This document shows, piece after piece, positions 23,250 to 31,544 of a stretch of DNA of 33,436 bases (positions are counted from its first letter, which is position 1; the number at the start of each line of letters is the position of its first letter). Source of the stretch: Cellulophaga sp. (lineage in GTDB: Bacteria > Bacteroidota > Bacteroidia > Flavobacteriales > Flavobacteriaceae); NCBI GenBank assembly GCA_030731855.1, contig JANQTG010000207.1, positions 1 to 33,436 of the forward strand. The letters are read 5' to 3'. Position numbers and translations under genes: made by a program. The notes under the pieces were generated by a model. The model had not been told where the DNA came from and did no database searches. It was given only the letters and a program-made list of their open reading frames with translations.

Positions 23250-23761
23250 AAGTCTTCTATTTCGGTTAAAGTTATCGAAAAATCATCTAAATACGACCAT
23301 TTTTGATGAACTGCAAGTGTATAAATTTTTTCAATACGCACTTTATAGTCGTTTACAAACCCGTGGTATATTATAAATTGTACAGCTTGTTGATACGAAC
23401 GCAATATACTTCTATAAAAAACATCATTTACATTTTTTTCTTCGGAAAAAGACTGACAAATTTCAATAGCATACAGCATAAAATCGGCTACTAAATAAGG
23501 GTTTACGCCAAGTGTTGTAAAGTGTTTAATATATTTTTGTGCTAAAGAGCGCCTTGCTCTGGGCTTTTTACGCTTTACAGGAAAAAATTCGTTACTAACT
23601 TTAACTTTTGCTACTTGTATTCGTTTTTCTTCATTCGGGTTAAATATAAAATTATAATACTCTTTAACCGAAGGAAATCGATCATATAAATCTATTAACT
23701 GTATCTCAAGTTCTTTTTTGGGAAGACTTTTAAGGTACGCTTTTAAAGCTTTTTTACTCAT
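23246..23761 (-). CDS. DUF6155 family protein
   Basis: A 171-residue soluble protein that looks like the Bacteroidota DUF6155 family: MSKKALKAYLKSLPKKELE at the start, a basic RKKPRARRS patch (about 64-72), and mostly helical character through VRIEKIYTLAVHQKW. No catalytic motif or membrane segment is visible, and the function is unknown. It overlaps the downstream dehydrogenase gene by 4 nt (ATGA). A perfect -7 element lies only 5 nt upstream of its ATG, so the mRNA is probably leaderless. Confidence 0.8.
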   Translation of the reverse strand: MSKKALKAYLKSLPKKELEIQLIDLYDRFPSVKEYYNFIFNPNEEKRIQVAKVKVSNEFFPVKRKKPRARRSLAQKYIKHFTTLGVNPYLVADFMLYAIEICQSFSEEKNVNDVFYRSILRSYQQAVQFIIYHGFVNDYKVRIEKIYTLAVHQKWSYLDDFSITLTEIEDL

Positions 23762-23766
23762 AGCGG

Positions 23767-23774
23767 CAAAGATA
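23767..23774 (-). promoter_or_regulatory. -7 element placing the transcript start at the DUF6155 ATG
   Basis: The minus strand reads TATCTTTG, an exact TAnnTTTG, then CCGCT, then ATG. With the usual +1 a few bases past the G, transcription would start at or within two bases of the start codon, implying a leaderless message. Confidence 0.55.
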
Positions 23775-23909
23775 AGTTTAGTTCTTTAATTTTTGAATAG
23801 TTCGCAATTAACCCTAAATTTTTCACAAAAAGTACATTATTTGTTGTTATTCCTTTGAAAAGTCAATAAAAAAACGTATTATGTAGATTCGTAAAACACA
23901 AGAAAATAT

Positions 23910-24773
23910 ATGAGGCAACTAAAGATTATTAAGCAGGTCACCAATAGAGAATCAAAATCATTAGATAAGTACTTGCAAGATATCAGTAAGATAGATTTAA
24001 TAACAGCAAATGAGGAAGTAGATTTAGCACAAAGAATACGCGAAGGAGATCAGCTAGCCTTAGAAAAATTAACGACAGCAAATTTACGATTTGTAGTTTC
24101 TGTAGCAAAGCAATATCAAAACCAAGGGTTAACCTTGCCCGATTTAATTAATGAAGGTAATGTTGGTTTAGTAAAAGCTGCTAAACGATTTGATGAAACC
24201 AGAGGTTTTAAATTTATATCTTATGCTGTTTGGTGGATTCGCCAAGCTATATTACAAGCTTTGGCCGAACAATCTAGAATCGTTAGGTTACCTTTAAATA
24301 AAATAGGATCGATTAATAAAATTAAAAAAGCCTTTTCTTATTTAGAACAAGCTCACGAAAGACCACCATCTGCCGACGAAATAGCAAAAGAATTAGAAAT
24401 GACGGTTAGTGAGGTTCAGCAGTCGCTTAAAAATTCAGGTAGACACGTATCTATGGATGCGCCCTTAAAAGAAGGTGAAGACTCTAATTTATACAATGTT
24501 ATAGGGTCTGGAGAATCGCCCAATCCTGATCAAAATTTATTGCACCAATCACTTAATATAGAAATTAATAGAGCTTTAGAGACCTTATCTCAAAGAGAAG
24601 CAGATGTTGTAAAACTATATTACGGTATTGGCGACCAACACTCTATGACTTTAGAAGAAATAGGACAGACTTTTGACTTAACACGCGAACGTGTACGACA
24701 AATAAGAGAAAAAGCTATTCGTAAACTAAAGCACAACTCTCGTAGTAAAATATTAAAAACCTATTTAGGATAA
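23910..24773 (+). CDS. rpoD: Primary RNA polymerase sigma factor, RpoD/SigA
   Basis: A 287-residue housekeeping sigma factor, the short form characteristic of Bacteroidota (no region 1.1). Region 1.2 starts [16 protein letters not shown]. Region 2 includes [26 protein letters not shown] and the promoter-melting [15 protein letters not shown]. Region 3 follows, and region 4 has [14 protein letters not shown] and the recognition helix segment [19 protein letters not shown]. This protein is what reads the TAnnTTTG elements noted elsewhere in the window. It is divergent from the DUF6155 gene and closed by a strong terminator. Confidence 0.97.
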   Translation: MRQLKIIKQVTNRESKSLDKYLQDISKIDLITANEEVDLAQRIREGDQLALEKLTTANLRFVVSVAKQYQNQGLTLPDLINEGNVGLVKAAKRFDETRGFKFISYAVWWIRQAILQALAEQSRIVRLPLNKIGSINKIKKAFSYLEQAHERPPSADEIAKELEMTVSEVQQSLKNSGRHVSMDAPLKEGEDSNLYNVIGSGESPNPDQNLLHQSLNIEINRALETLSQREADVVKLYYGIGDQHSMTLEEIGQTFDLTRERVRQIREKAIRKLKHNSRSKILKTYLG

Positions 24774-24791
24774 TTTAAAATAGAATAAAGT

Positions 24792-24821
24792 AAAAAAGGC
24801 TCGCAAATGCGAGCCTTTTTT
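24792..24821 (+). terminator. Intrinsic terminator of rpoD
   Basis: Stem AAAAAAGGCTCGC / GCGAGCCTTTTTT with loop AAAT, perfect over 13 bp. The A-run and T-run make it potentially bidirectional, so it can also end the minus-strand transcript carrying the tiny peptide genes. Confidence 0.92.
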
Positions 24822-24851
24822 ATTTGACTAATTCAAAATACAAACTTTAGT

Positions 24852-24953
24852 TTAAGAACGACTAAGTTCGTTGATATTAAAATTTCCTAAAATTTCATTC
24901 AAATTATTGATGAAACTTACATAAGACGAGTTTTCTTGATTCTTGTTTGCCAT
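24852..24953 (-). CDS. Tiny peptide 2 (33 residues), paralogue of its neighbour
   Basis: The sequence begins MANKNQENSSYVSFINNLNE and ends INELSRS. It shares the pattern Y[LV]SF[LI]N[DN]LNEIL, then NEL, with the 32-residue peptide encoded 31 nt upstream on the same strand. Chance resemblance over twelve aligned positions between adjacent short frames is unlikely, so both are probably real. There is no signal peptide, Cys or membrane span; the core could form an amphipathic helix. It lies between the exopolysaccharide-type operon and the bidirectional rpoD terminator. Function unknown: a small regulator, an adaptor or a peptide precursor are all possible. Confidence 0.6.
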   Translation of the reverse strand: MANKNQENSSYVSFINNLNEILGNFNINELSRS

Positions 24954-24984
24954 AGTATTATTTATTTTTATGATTTGGGGTTTA

Positions 24985-25083
24985 TTAAAAAAAATCTAAT
25001 TCAACTAATTCATTTAAGCTTAAAATTTCATTTAGGTCATTTAAGAAGGATAAATATTCTTCTCCGTAGGTATCGTATAACAT
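24985..25083 (-). CDS. Tiny peptide 1 (32 residues), paralogue of its neighbour
   Basis: The sequence begins MLYDTYGEEYLSFLNDLNEI and ends VELDFF. It is acidic and helix-prone, with the shared core EYLSFLNDLNEIL matching SYVSFINNLNEIL in the next frame. It starts 118 nt after the stop of the beta-barrel gene on the same strand, so it could be the tail of that operon or an independent transcript; no TAnnTTTG match is visible in the gap. No known family recognised. Confidence 0.6.
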   Translation of the reverse strand: MLYDTYGEEYLSFLNDLNEILSLNELVELDFF

Positions 25084-25201
25084 ATATAAAATAGATTTGG
25101 TTACTTTGGTTTACGTGTTAAATTTATATTAATCTTAACTTTAAAAAAATATTATGTGGTGTAGCACTTATTTTTTGTTGTGAAATCTGATTTTATTGAA
25201 G

Positions 25202-26425
25202 CTAAAATTTAAATTGATAGTTTAAACCCAAGGTACCGGCTATAAAAAAGTCTCCAGGCCTAAAACTTAGTTCTTGCCTTGTTACCCCTAAAGTTAAACC
25301 GAGTCCGTTTTTGTTATTATTTAATAAAAATTGATATTCTATAAGTATGTTTTGCGATTCTAAAAACAAGAGACTTTCCGCCAATAATACATTGTCGGCT
25401 ATAAACTGTTTTAACTCCGAAGTATACCCAAAACTGGCATTTACACCAATAAAATTGTATTTGTCTTTTAGGTATTTACGTGCCAATATATTTCCAGAAA
25501 TATTTAAGGTATTATTTTCTGAGGGCGTTACATAAGGCCTTAAAGAAAAGAAGTAATTACCTGCATAAAGTCCGTAAGAACCCGTGAATATAAAAACCCT
25601 ACTTGTTCCAAAATTAAGATACCGAACGCCTAAGGAAGCTTCCATGGCATTCGGTAAATTGGTATACAGCTCTGCTCCTGCTCTATGCGCTGGAAAAATA
25701 GGACTATCAGAATACCCATAATTAAGATAAGCATATACCTTTTTTGAAAATTTAGGATACGCATCAACCTCTAGCTGCATGCCATTAATATTAAAACGAT
25801 TGCTATAATTTAAACGAGGTATTATAGTTCCGTATTTTGTTTTTGTACTGTATGCGATGCTCGCATAGGTCATGGGATCAAAAACTACATCAAAAACATC
25901 CACTGACGAGGTAAAGAGAATACTATTTTTTTGAACATCACCAGCCTCAGCATCTAAAAAAATAACTTCTTCTACGGTTTTATCGATCGTTAATGCTAAT
26001 TGGGCTTTTTCTTCTAGGGCTAATAAATCTTCATCATTTTCTAAATATTTTAATGCCTTATTGGCTAAACCTAAGGCTAAATAGTACTCCTCAGCGTACA
26101 TTTCATTGTTGATTGCCGCCACCCAAACTTCTTTTAGCTTTTTTTCTTTAGAAATTATTTTATTAAAATGATTTCGAGCTTCAAGATATTCACCATCCCA
26201 ACTATATGTTTTTGCTAGTAAATTACGAACATCTGCATACTCTGGGTATTTGCTTAAAATTTGTTTTAAAGTGTCACGTGCGGTAGTTCTATCGCCAGAA
26301 AATGCTAAATCGCGTGCGGCGAAAAAAGAAGCATCCGGATTGCCCGAATACTCTATAGTTTGAGCTCGCGTTGCACATAACACACATCCAAAACAAACCA
26401 ATAAAAATAGTTTTTTTAGGTACAT
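25202..26425 (-). CDS. TPR plus YaiO-like outer-membrane beta-barrel protein
   Basis: A 407-residue outer-membrane protein. The signal peptide runs to about residue 21 (CATRAQ). About three TPR-like helical repeats follow (residues 28-140, ATARD-type pairs such as YPEYADVRNLLAKTYSWDGEY), then a beta-barrel from about residue 160 made of alternating aromatic strands and ending LGLNYQFKF, with the terminal Phe typical of barrel proteins. TPR followed by a barrel is the layout of exopolysaccharide exporters such as PgaA, and the barrel resembles the YaiO family. It is the last large gene of the operon, 1 nt after the TPR-membrane protein, and is predicted to carry the glycan across the outer membrane. 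Confidence 0.85.
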   Translation of the reverse strand: MYLKKLFLLVCFGCVLCATRAQTIEYSGNPDASFFAARDLAFSGDRTTARDTLKQILSKYPEYADVRNLLAKTYSWDGEYLEARNHFNKIISKEKKLKEVWVAAINNEMYAEEYYLALGLANKALKYLENDEDLLALEEKAQLALTIDKTVEEVIFLDAEAGDVQKNSILFTSSVDVFDVVFDPMTYASIAYSTKTKYGTIIPRLNYSNRFNINGMQLEVDAYPKFSKKVYAYLNYGYSDSPIFPAHRAGAELYTNLPNAMEASLGVRYLNFGTSRVFIFTGSYGLYAGNYFFSLRPYVTPSENNTLNISGNILARKYLKDKYNFIGVNASFGYTSELKQFIADNVLLAESLLFLESQNILIEYQFLLNNNKNGLGLTLGVTRQELSFRPGDFFIAGTLGLNYQFKF

Positions 26426-26426
26426 T

Positions 26427-27572
26427 TTATTTTTTTGAAGCTAAAAAAGCTTCAATTTTTAGATTGTTACTAAACGTATTTGTTGTAACTCCTTTTTTGT
26501 TTAAAGCTTCATAAGCTCTATTTACTTTATGGTTTACTTCGTCGCTAGCAATTGAATTTTTAATTATAACATCAATAAGCTTTACGACTTGTTCGTTATT
26601 GTCTGACCAGTAATACACATCTAATAAAGCACTATAAATATCGTCGTAGCTGCTATTTTTTAGTAAACACTCTTCAAAAACGCTAATAGCTTCATCGTAA
26701 TTACCTTTCCAAGCATTAATTCTACCTTTTAAAATTCTTGCATCAATATGGTTAGGTACTTCAGACAAAATATAGCGTAAAAGCAAAAGCGCTTTTTCCG
26801 GTTCATTTTCAAAAGCAAATTGCCGGGCCGTAATAAAAGCATAATCATGATTTTTACCGTTAAACTGACTGTTGATCCAGACAATTTCTTCTTCGCTAAA
26901 CTTTTCTTTTATTTTTTCTTCGTTACCGAGTTTATTAATTTCTTCTGTATCTGAAAAAGTATGTAGTACATTAAATACTAAATATTTAGTTTTATTTTGA
27001 TTAATTGGTTTTCCTTCAACCAAAAGTGTTGCAACAAAAACAGTAAAAAATATAATGGTTAATGGGAACATCTTATTAATGTGATGGTAAAACTTTTTAG
27101 TGAATTTATAGCCGTAAAAAAAAAGCAGTGTTACAGGTATTAACAACAAAATAATAGTGAAGGAAACGCTACCAGAATTCGATAGTATCCTAAAAATATA
27201 AGATACCGTATTACTCTCTGTATTTACTCCTAAAGGTATTAAAGTAGTTGTATAGTGTGTCACTAATAACGCCTCTATGCCTAGTAACAACAACAATAAA
27301 CCATAAATAATTTTAAACCCTAAACTTGGCTTAAATCTTTCTAAAAAGTGATAAGGAGCAACCAATACTAAGCCAATTAAGGAGCTAAAGCCTATATGGT
27401 TCACAAGAGCCAAAACAAAGCTGATACTAAAAATACCATCAATAACACCTTTTAGGTATAAGTTGGCGTATTGATAGGTAACTATCAACAACGAACTAAA
27501 GAAAAATGCTATTATTAATCTTGTATACTCTCGTAGGGATGTGGATATTTTTTCAACTTTAATTGTTTCCAT
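26427..27572 (-). CDS. Membrane protein with five spans and C-terminal TPR domain
   Basis: A 381-residue inner-membrane protein. Five hydrophobic segments (about residues 17-38, 46-72, 87-108, 131-157 and 170-188) are followed by a soluble, probably periplasmic part with TPR-like repeats (about residues 238-350, e.g. HIDARILKGRINAWKGNYDEA). The membrane part resembles the N-terminal region of LtaS/MdoB-type sulfatase-fold transferases, but no sulfatase domain follows; that similarity is by eye only. The ATG at 27572 is 1 nt after the GT2 stop; a longer frame from 27665 would overlap that gene heavily. It probably links the synthase to the TPR/barrel exporter encoded next. Confidence 0.75.
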   Translation of the reverse strand: METIKVEKISTSLREYTRLIIAFFFSSLLIVTYQYANLYLKGVIDGIFSISFVLALVNHIGFSSLIGLVLVAPYHFLERFKPSLGFKIIYGLLLLLLGIEALLVTHYTTTLIPLGVNTESNTVSYIFRILSNSGSVSFTIILLLIPVTLLFFYGYKFTKKFYHHINKMFPLTIIFFTVFVATLLVEGKPINQNKTKYLVFNVLHTFSDTEEINKLGNEEKIKEKFSEEEIVWINSQFNGKNHDYAFITARQFAFENEPEKALLLLRYILSEVPNHIDARILKGRINAWKGNYDEAISVFEECLLKNSSYDDIYSALLDVYYWSDNNEQVVKLIDVIIKNSIASDEVNHKVNRAYEALNKKGVTTNTFSNNLKIEAFLASKK

Positions 27573-27573
27573 T

Positions 27574-29004
27574 TTAAGTTGCTTTTGCAAATCCTTTTCG
27601 GGTAATTGTACCCCAGCCAGATTGTATTTTAAATAATTTTTTATAATTGCCACGAACCGCTGCAAATACTACAATAGGATGAAAAATAAAGGGTTCTAAA
27701 ATGGCACAAGCCATCAAAATCAGAATATCTTTAGTGCGGTTATACTCGTTATAAGAATAGACTTCCCAAAGGATGGCGTAAAAGCTAAACATGATAGAAA
27801 AAATGTAAATAAGTGCCGTTATGGCAATAAAAAAAGGAACATTTAAAATACCAATATAATAGAAAAGTATGATGGTAAAAAAACCAAAAAATTCTAATAA
27901 TGGCGCCAACCATTCATAAAAAAACCAATACGGATAACTGATTAATCCTAAGCGACCATATTTTCTGTTGAAGAACATGTTTTTGTGGGTGTATAAGGTT
28001 TCTAAGTTTCCTCTAGACCACCTGTCGCGTTGGTTTACTAATATTTTTACACTCTCTGGTACTTCTGTCCAACAAAGCGGATCAGGTATATATTCAATGG
28101 TATGCGGAAGTTCGTTTTCGATCATATATTTACGCATCCGGAAAACAATTTCCATATCTTCCCCTACGGTATGCGTATCATAGCCACCACAGGCAACGGC
28201 AATTTCTCGATCAAAAAAACCAAAAGCACCTGAAATAATTAAAAGACCATCTAGCCTACCAAAAGCCATTCTTCCTAATAAAAATGAGCGCGTATATTCT
28301 AACATTTGAAATTTAGCCAACCAATTTTTAGGCAAACGTATTTCTTCTAAAGCACCACCATTAATAATGCATGAATTAGCCACTCTAATAACACCACCAA
28401 CAGCAATTACTCTTTTTTCGCTTCGCTGAAAAAATGCTTTTACCACATGCAATAAAGCATCAGGCAATAACAAACAATCTACATCGATACACCCTACATA
28501 CGGGTTTTTAGATAAATACATACCCGTGTTCAGGGCGTCAGATTTTCCACCATTATCTTTATCGATTACAGTAAGCTTAGAAAATGACTCTTGTTTTGAT
28601 TTATAAATACCTCTAATTGGTTTAGATTTCCAATCCGGATCTATTTTTTGATTAATTTTCACTAAATCATAGGCATCAATCATTTTTTGTAACGTGTCGT
28701 CTTTACTACCATCATTGACTACCATTACTTCATAATTCACATATTTTAAAGATAAAAGTGAACGTACATTTTCTACGATATTCATACCTTCATTATACGC
28801 AGGCGCAACAATAGTTAATCCTGGCGCTAATGGAGAAGCCATAACTTTAGACAAATCGCCAAAACTATTTTTATTTTTGTAATGGATCGAATTTCGACTC
28901 GATAAATACCCCATTACCACAAATAGTGAAAACAAAATAAGTGAAAACGTAAAAAAAACTACGTTTATATATTCTAACAATACGTTAAATACGCCGCTAT
29001 CCAT
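27574..29004 (-). CDS. Processive family 2 glycosyltransferase (PgaC/cellulose-synthase-like)
   Basis: A 476-residue inner-membrane glycan synthase. An N-terminal span (about 12-32) precedes a GT-A domain: VAPAYNEG (66-73), NDGS with D98, metal-binding DVD (174-176), the catalytic GED (281-283) and the processivity motif QRDRW (325-329), the QxxRW hallmark of synthases that polymerise and translocate. Three or four C-terminal spans follow (about 353-440). All catalytic residues are intact, so activity is likely. Its start overlaps the HEAT-repeat gene by 8 nt. The sugar donor is unknown; similarity is closest to the PgaC/IcaA type. No PilZ domain is visible, so c-di-GMP control is not indicated. 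Confidence 0.92.
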   Translation of the reverse strand: MDSGVFNVLLEYINVVFFTFSLILFSLFVVMGYLSSRNSIHYKNKNSFGDLSKVMASPLAPGLTIVAPAYNEGMNIVENVRSLLSLKYVNYEVMVVNDGSKDDTLQKMIDAYDLVKINQKIDPDWKSKPIRGIYKSKQESFSKLTVIDKDNGGKSDALNTGMYLSKNPYVGCIDVDCLLLPDALLHVVKAFFQRSEKRVIAVGGVIRVANSCIINGGALEEIRLPKNWLAKFQMLEYTRSFLLGRMAFGRLDGLLIISGAFGFFDREIAVACGGYDTHTVGEDMEIVFRMRKYMIENELPHTIEYIPDPLCWTEVPESVKILVNQRDRWSRGNLETLYTHKNMFFNRKYGRLGLISYPYWFFYEWLAPLLEFFGFFTIILFYYIGILNVPFFIAITALIYIFSIMFSFYAILWEVYSYNEYNRTKDILILMACAILEPFIFHPIVVFAAVRGNYKKLFKIQSGWGTITRKGFAKAT

Positions 29005-31153
29005 TTAGTTTGTTTTCTAGTTTAGAAGGAAAATGCAATAAGTGGTGAAAAAAACTATGTTCTTCTTTTGTGAGTCCGTTTTCGGCTTCTAAAACATTTT
29101 CTTTTCCATTGGTTTCAAAATGATGAATGGAGGACAAATCCTCAGAAAAATCCACATCAAAATCAATATCAAAAACGCTGAAGGGTTTCGTTTCTAAAGA
29201 AGATACTTCTTCATCTTCCAAAACAAAACAAAGATCCAAACTTTTTAATTCTTTATTTGCTGAGAGAGATTCCTCCGTAATATTTTCATCCCTATCATAT
29301 TTTCTATAATTATCTGCTTGTTCCTGCTCGTAATCGATAGTTTGCTCTTTTAAAGTCTGTACTCTTTTTTTGTCATCGAATGCTTGTTCTGGAGCCTCTT
29401 TTTCTTGAATCTTTTCTAGTAGCTTAGCCTTTATAAGAACAGCTTTTTTTCGAATCTCGAAATTATGATGGTTATGCAGCGTATTTAGAAAAGAAAGCTC
29501 TTTACTATTACCTACTTCTAAAATTTCATCGAGAAGTAATAATTTACAATAGTCATCACTTACCTCAAAAAGAGATTTAAATATACTCTGGTGATCTGAA
29601 CTAAGTGCTGTACTTATACTTTCATGGTCAATTGTTTTTGACAATAAATCATTATCGTTTAAACCAGTTTGTGTTTGTTTAATATCATGATAAGCCGAAA
29701 AATCTAATGCACGATAGTCTTTTAAACCAAGATCAGGTTCTTTTTTTATGTCTAAAAATTCAGAAACTTTGGTGTGTTCTTTTTTAAAAAACTCAATTTC
29801 AGTATAATATGATGAATTTATAAATTCATACTTAGGTTTTTCTTCGGTTTTATCAGTCAAATTACTTCTAATTTCATGACTTTCTAAAATATTGTGCAGT
29901 GCTTTATTTTTTTGATACTCATCAAAATTTTCTTCGCTATCCTTGAAGGTATCTTTCATGTTATAATCAGGTGATAAATCAGGGGTACTATCTTGATGAT
30001 CAGATATAGTAGCTTCTACAACCAAATCTTCATCATTTATCTCATCTACCATATATAATTCCTTTGATGCTTCTAGGTTTATTTCTTCTAAGCCTTCCGT
30101 AGGCATAACATAACCTGGCTTAATAGTATTTATGGCGCTTAAAGCTTTACTCTTTACCAAAAAATTAATATCAACTTTATCCACCTCTTCTAAAAATAAG
30201 ATATCGTCTTCATTTTCAAAACTTGCTATGGCATCTAAAATAACTAACTTGATAGCATTACTACTTTTCCAAAAAACGGATTTTAAGGTACTCCTAGAGG
30301 CTTTGAAATGGAATTTTTTAATACAACTTATGGCTTCTTGTTTGATATGATCGTTTTTATGACGTACTAGCGCTATGATTGCTTGTTCTGTATCGTTTTG
30401 GTCATAGTGTTTTATTAGGCGCAATGCAAAAAGCACCACATGCTTATTTTTTGAGGTTAACCAATTGCTAAACCTAGGCGGCTGAAAATTATCGAAACCC
30501 GCCAATACTTCAATTATTTTTAATTGTTGCCATTGTGATATCTGATATGTTGTAGTATCTAAAAAATAAGAAATACCCTCTGGTGTAAGGGTAACTATTG
30601 ATATTTCTGCTTGTTTTCTAATGACTGATCTCTTATCATTAATGAACCTACTTATAAAAACATAGGCTTCTAAAACCTGCATTTGGGTAAGTTCAAACAT
30701 GCCCTGAGAAATTCGTTGCCAGCGCCAACTTTTTAACTTAAGAAAAGATTCTAAATCTAGATTTAAGTCTTTGTATAATTGAAAAAGTCTTTTTCGAGTA
30801 TCTCCAGAAACATCTTTTTTGAGGTCTAGTAGAATGTCTGCCAAAATGGCTCTATTTTTTTTGTCTTTTATTAACTCTCTAATCGCTATTTTTTGATTTA
30901 TATAGCTACTTTTTTCATCTTTTGTGCCCTCTTTTTCATGATAAAATAGAAACTCGCTCACCATAGGAGCTAATTGCTTTTTTAAAGCAGTTCTACTTAC
31001 CATAATTTTTTGATGCCTATTTCTAAAATAAAAAACAAAGAAAAAATAAACAGTAGCTAATATGGTGAACAGCAGGGTTAAGTCCCAAAGAATACTAGTA
31101 TGTATTTTTGGAGCGGTAATCAAAAAGTAGGTATTTAAAATTTGGGGGTTCAA
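28997..31153 (-). CDS. Membrane-anchored HEAT-repeat protein with acidic linker
   Basis: A 718-residue protein. One N-terminal span (about 22-44) is followed by a basic segment and about five HEAT-type helical repeats (about residues 140-355). Then comes a long acidic, low-complexity linker (about 360-515), a second short HEAT block (about 525-595, with FEIRKKAVLIKAKLL) and an acidic tail rich in Asp/Phe (FDIDFDVDFSEDL). It carries no enzymatic motif. HEAT arrays bind proteins, and the basic segment after the span predicts a cytoplasmic location, so it may scaffold the GT2 or receive the phosphorelay signal. It overlaps the GT2 gene by 8 nt and follows the response regulator by 9 nt. Confidence 0.8.
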   Translation of the reverse strand: MNPQILNTYFLITAPKIHTSILWDLTLLFTILATVYFFFVFYFRNRHQKIMVSRTALKKQLAPMVSEFLFYHEKEGTKDEKSSYINQKIAIRELIKDKKNRAILADILLDLKKDVSGDTRKRLFQLYKDLNLDLESFLKLKSWRWQRISQGMFELTQMQVLEAYVFISRFINDKRSVIRKQAEISIVTLTPEGISYFLDTTTYQISQWQQLKIIEVLAGFDNFQPPRFSNWLTSKNKHVVLFALRLIKHYDQNDTEQAIIALVRHKNDHIKQEAISCIKKFHFKASRSTLKSVFWKSSNAIKLVILDAIASFENEDDILFLEEVDKVDINFLVKSKALSAINTIKPGYVMPTEGLEEINLEASKELYMVDEINDEDLVVEATISDHQDSTPDLSPDYNMKDTFKDSEENFDEYQKNKALHNILESHEIRSNLTDKTEEKPKYEFINSSYYTEIEFFKKEHTKVSEFLDIKKEPDLGLKDYRALDFSAYHDIKQTQTGLNDNDLLSKTIDHESISTALSSDHQSIFKSLFEVSDDYCKLLLLDEILEVGNSKELSFLNTLHNHHNFEIRKKAVLIKAKLLEKIQEKEAPEQAFDDKKRVQTLKEQTIDYEQEQADNYRKYDRDENITEESLSANKELKSLDLCFVLEDEEVSSLETKPFSVFDIDFDVDFSEDLSSIHHFETNGKENVLEAENGLTKEEHSFFHHLLHFPSKLENKLNG

Positions 31154-31162
31154 ATTAACTTT

Positions 31163-31537
31163 TTAGTTTTGATGGGCTAACTCTTTTTGCAAACGCAATA
31201 TAAGTTCTGCCGGACTTATGGGTTTAGACAAAAATTCGTTAGCACCTAATTTAAATGCACTGAGCACGTTTTCTTCATTCCCAGCAGATGACAATACTAT
31301 AATGGGTATTTTTAATTTTAATTGATTCCGTACATAATCCGTTAGTTCTAAACCTGAAAAATAAGGCATCATAATATCTGTTATGATAACATCTGGCCTA
31401 TTTTCTTCAAGATATTCTTTTACTTTTTTTCCATCGGAACAAATAGTAACCTGATACCCATCTTTTTTAAGACGATAATCTAATAATGACGCCAATAAAG
31501 CATCATCCTCTGCTAATAGTAATTTTTTACTATTCAT
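31163..31537 (-). CDS. Single-domain response regulator (CheY-like)
   Basis: A 124-residue receiver domain with no output domain. Acidic pocket E10-D11-D12, phosphoacceptor D54 (IITDIMMP), signalling Ser83 (VLSSAG) and Lys105 (LSKPIS) are all present, so phosphorylation should occur. It probably acts by protein contact rather than DNA binding. It lies 7 nt after the hybrid kinase gene and 9 nt before the HEAT-repeat gene. The obvious partner upstream is the HPt domain of the kinase, and the obvious target downstream is the HEAT protein or synthase, though this is inference from gene order. Confidence 0.95.
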   Translation of the reverse strand: MNSKKLLLAEDDALLASLLDYRLKKDGYQVTICSDGKKVKEYLEENRPDVIITDIMMPYFSGLELTDYVRNQLKLKIPIIVLSSAGNEENVLSAFKLGANEFLSKPISPAELILRLQKELAHQN

Positions 31538-31544
31538 TTACTAT

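Noticed and set aside
24792-24821. The rpoD-distal hairpin as part of a small RNA.
   Set aside because: It is a textbook terminator 18 nt after the rpoD stop with no independent promoter or conserved block.
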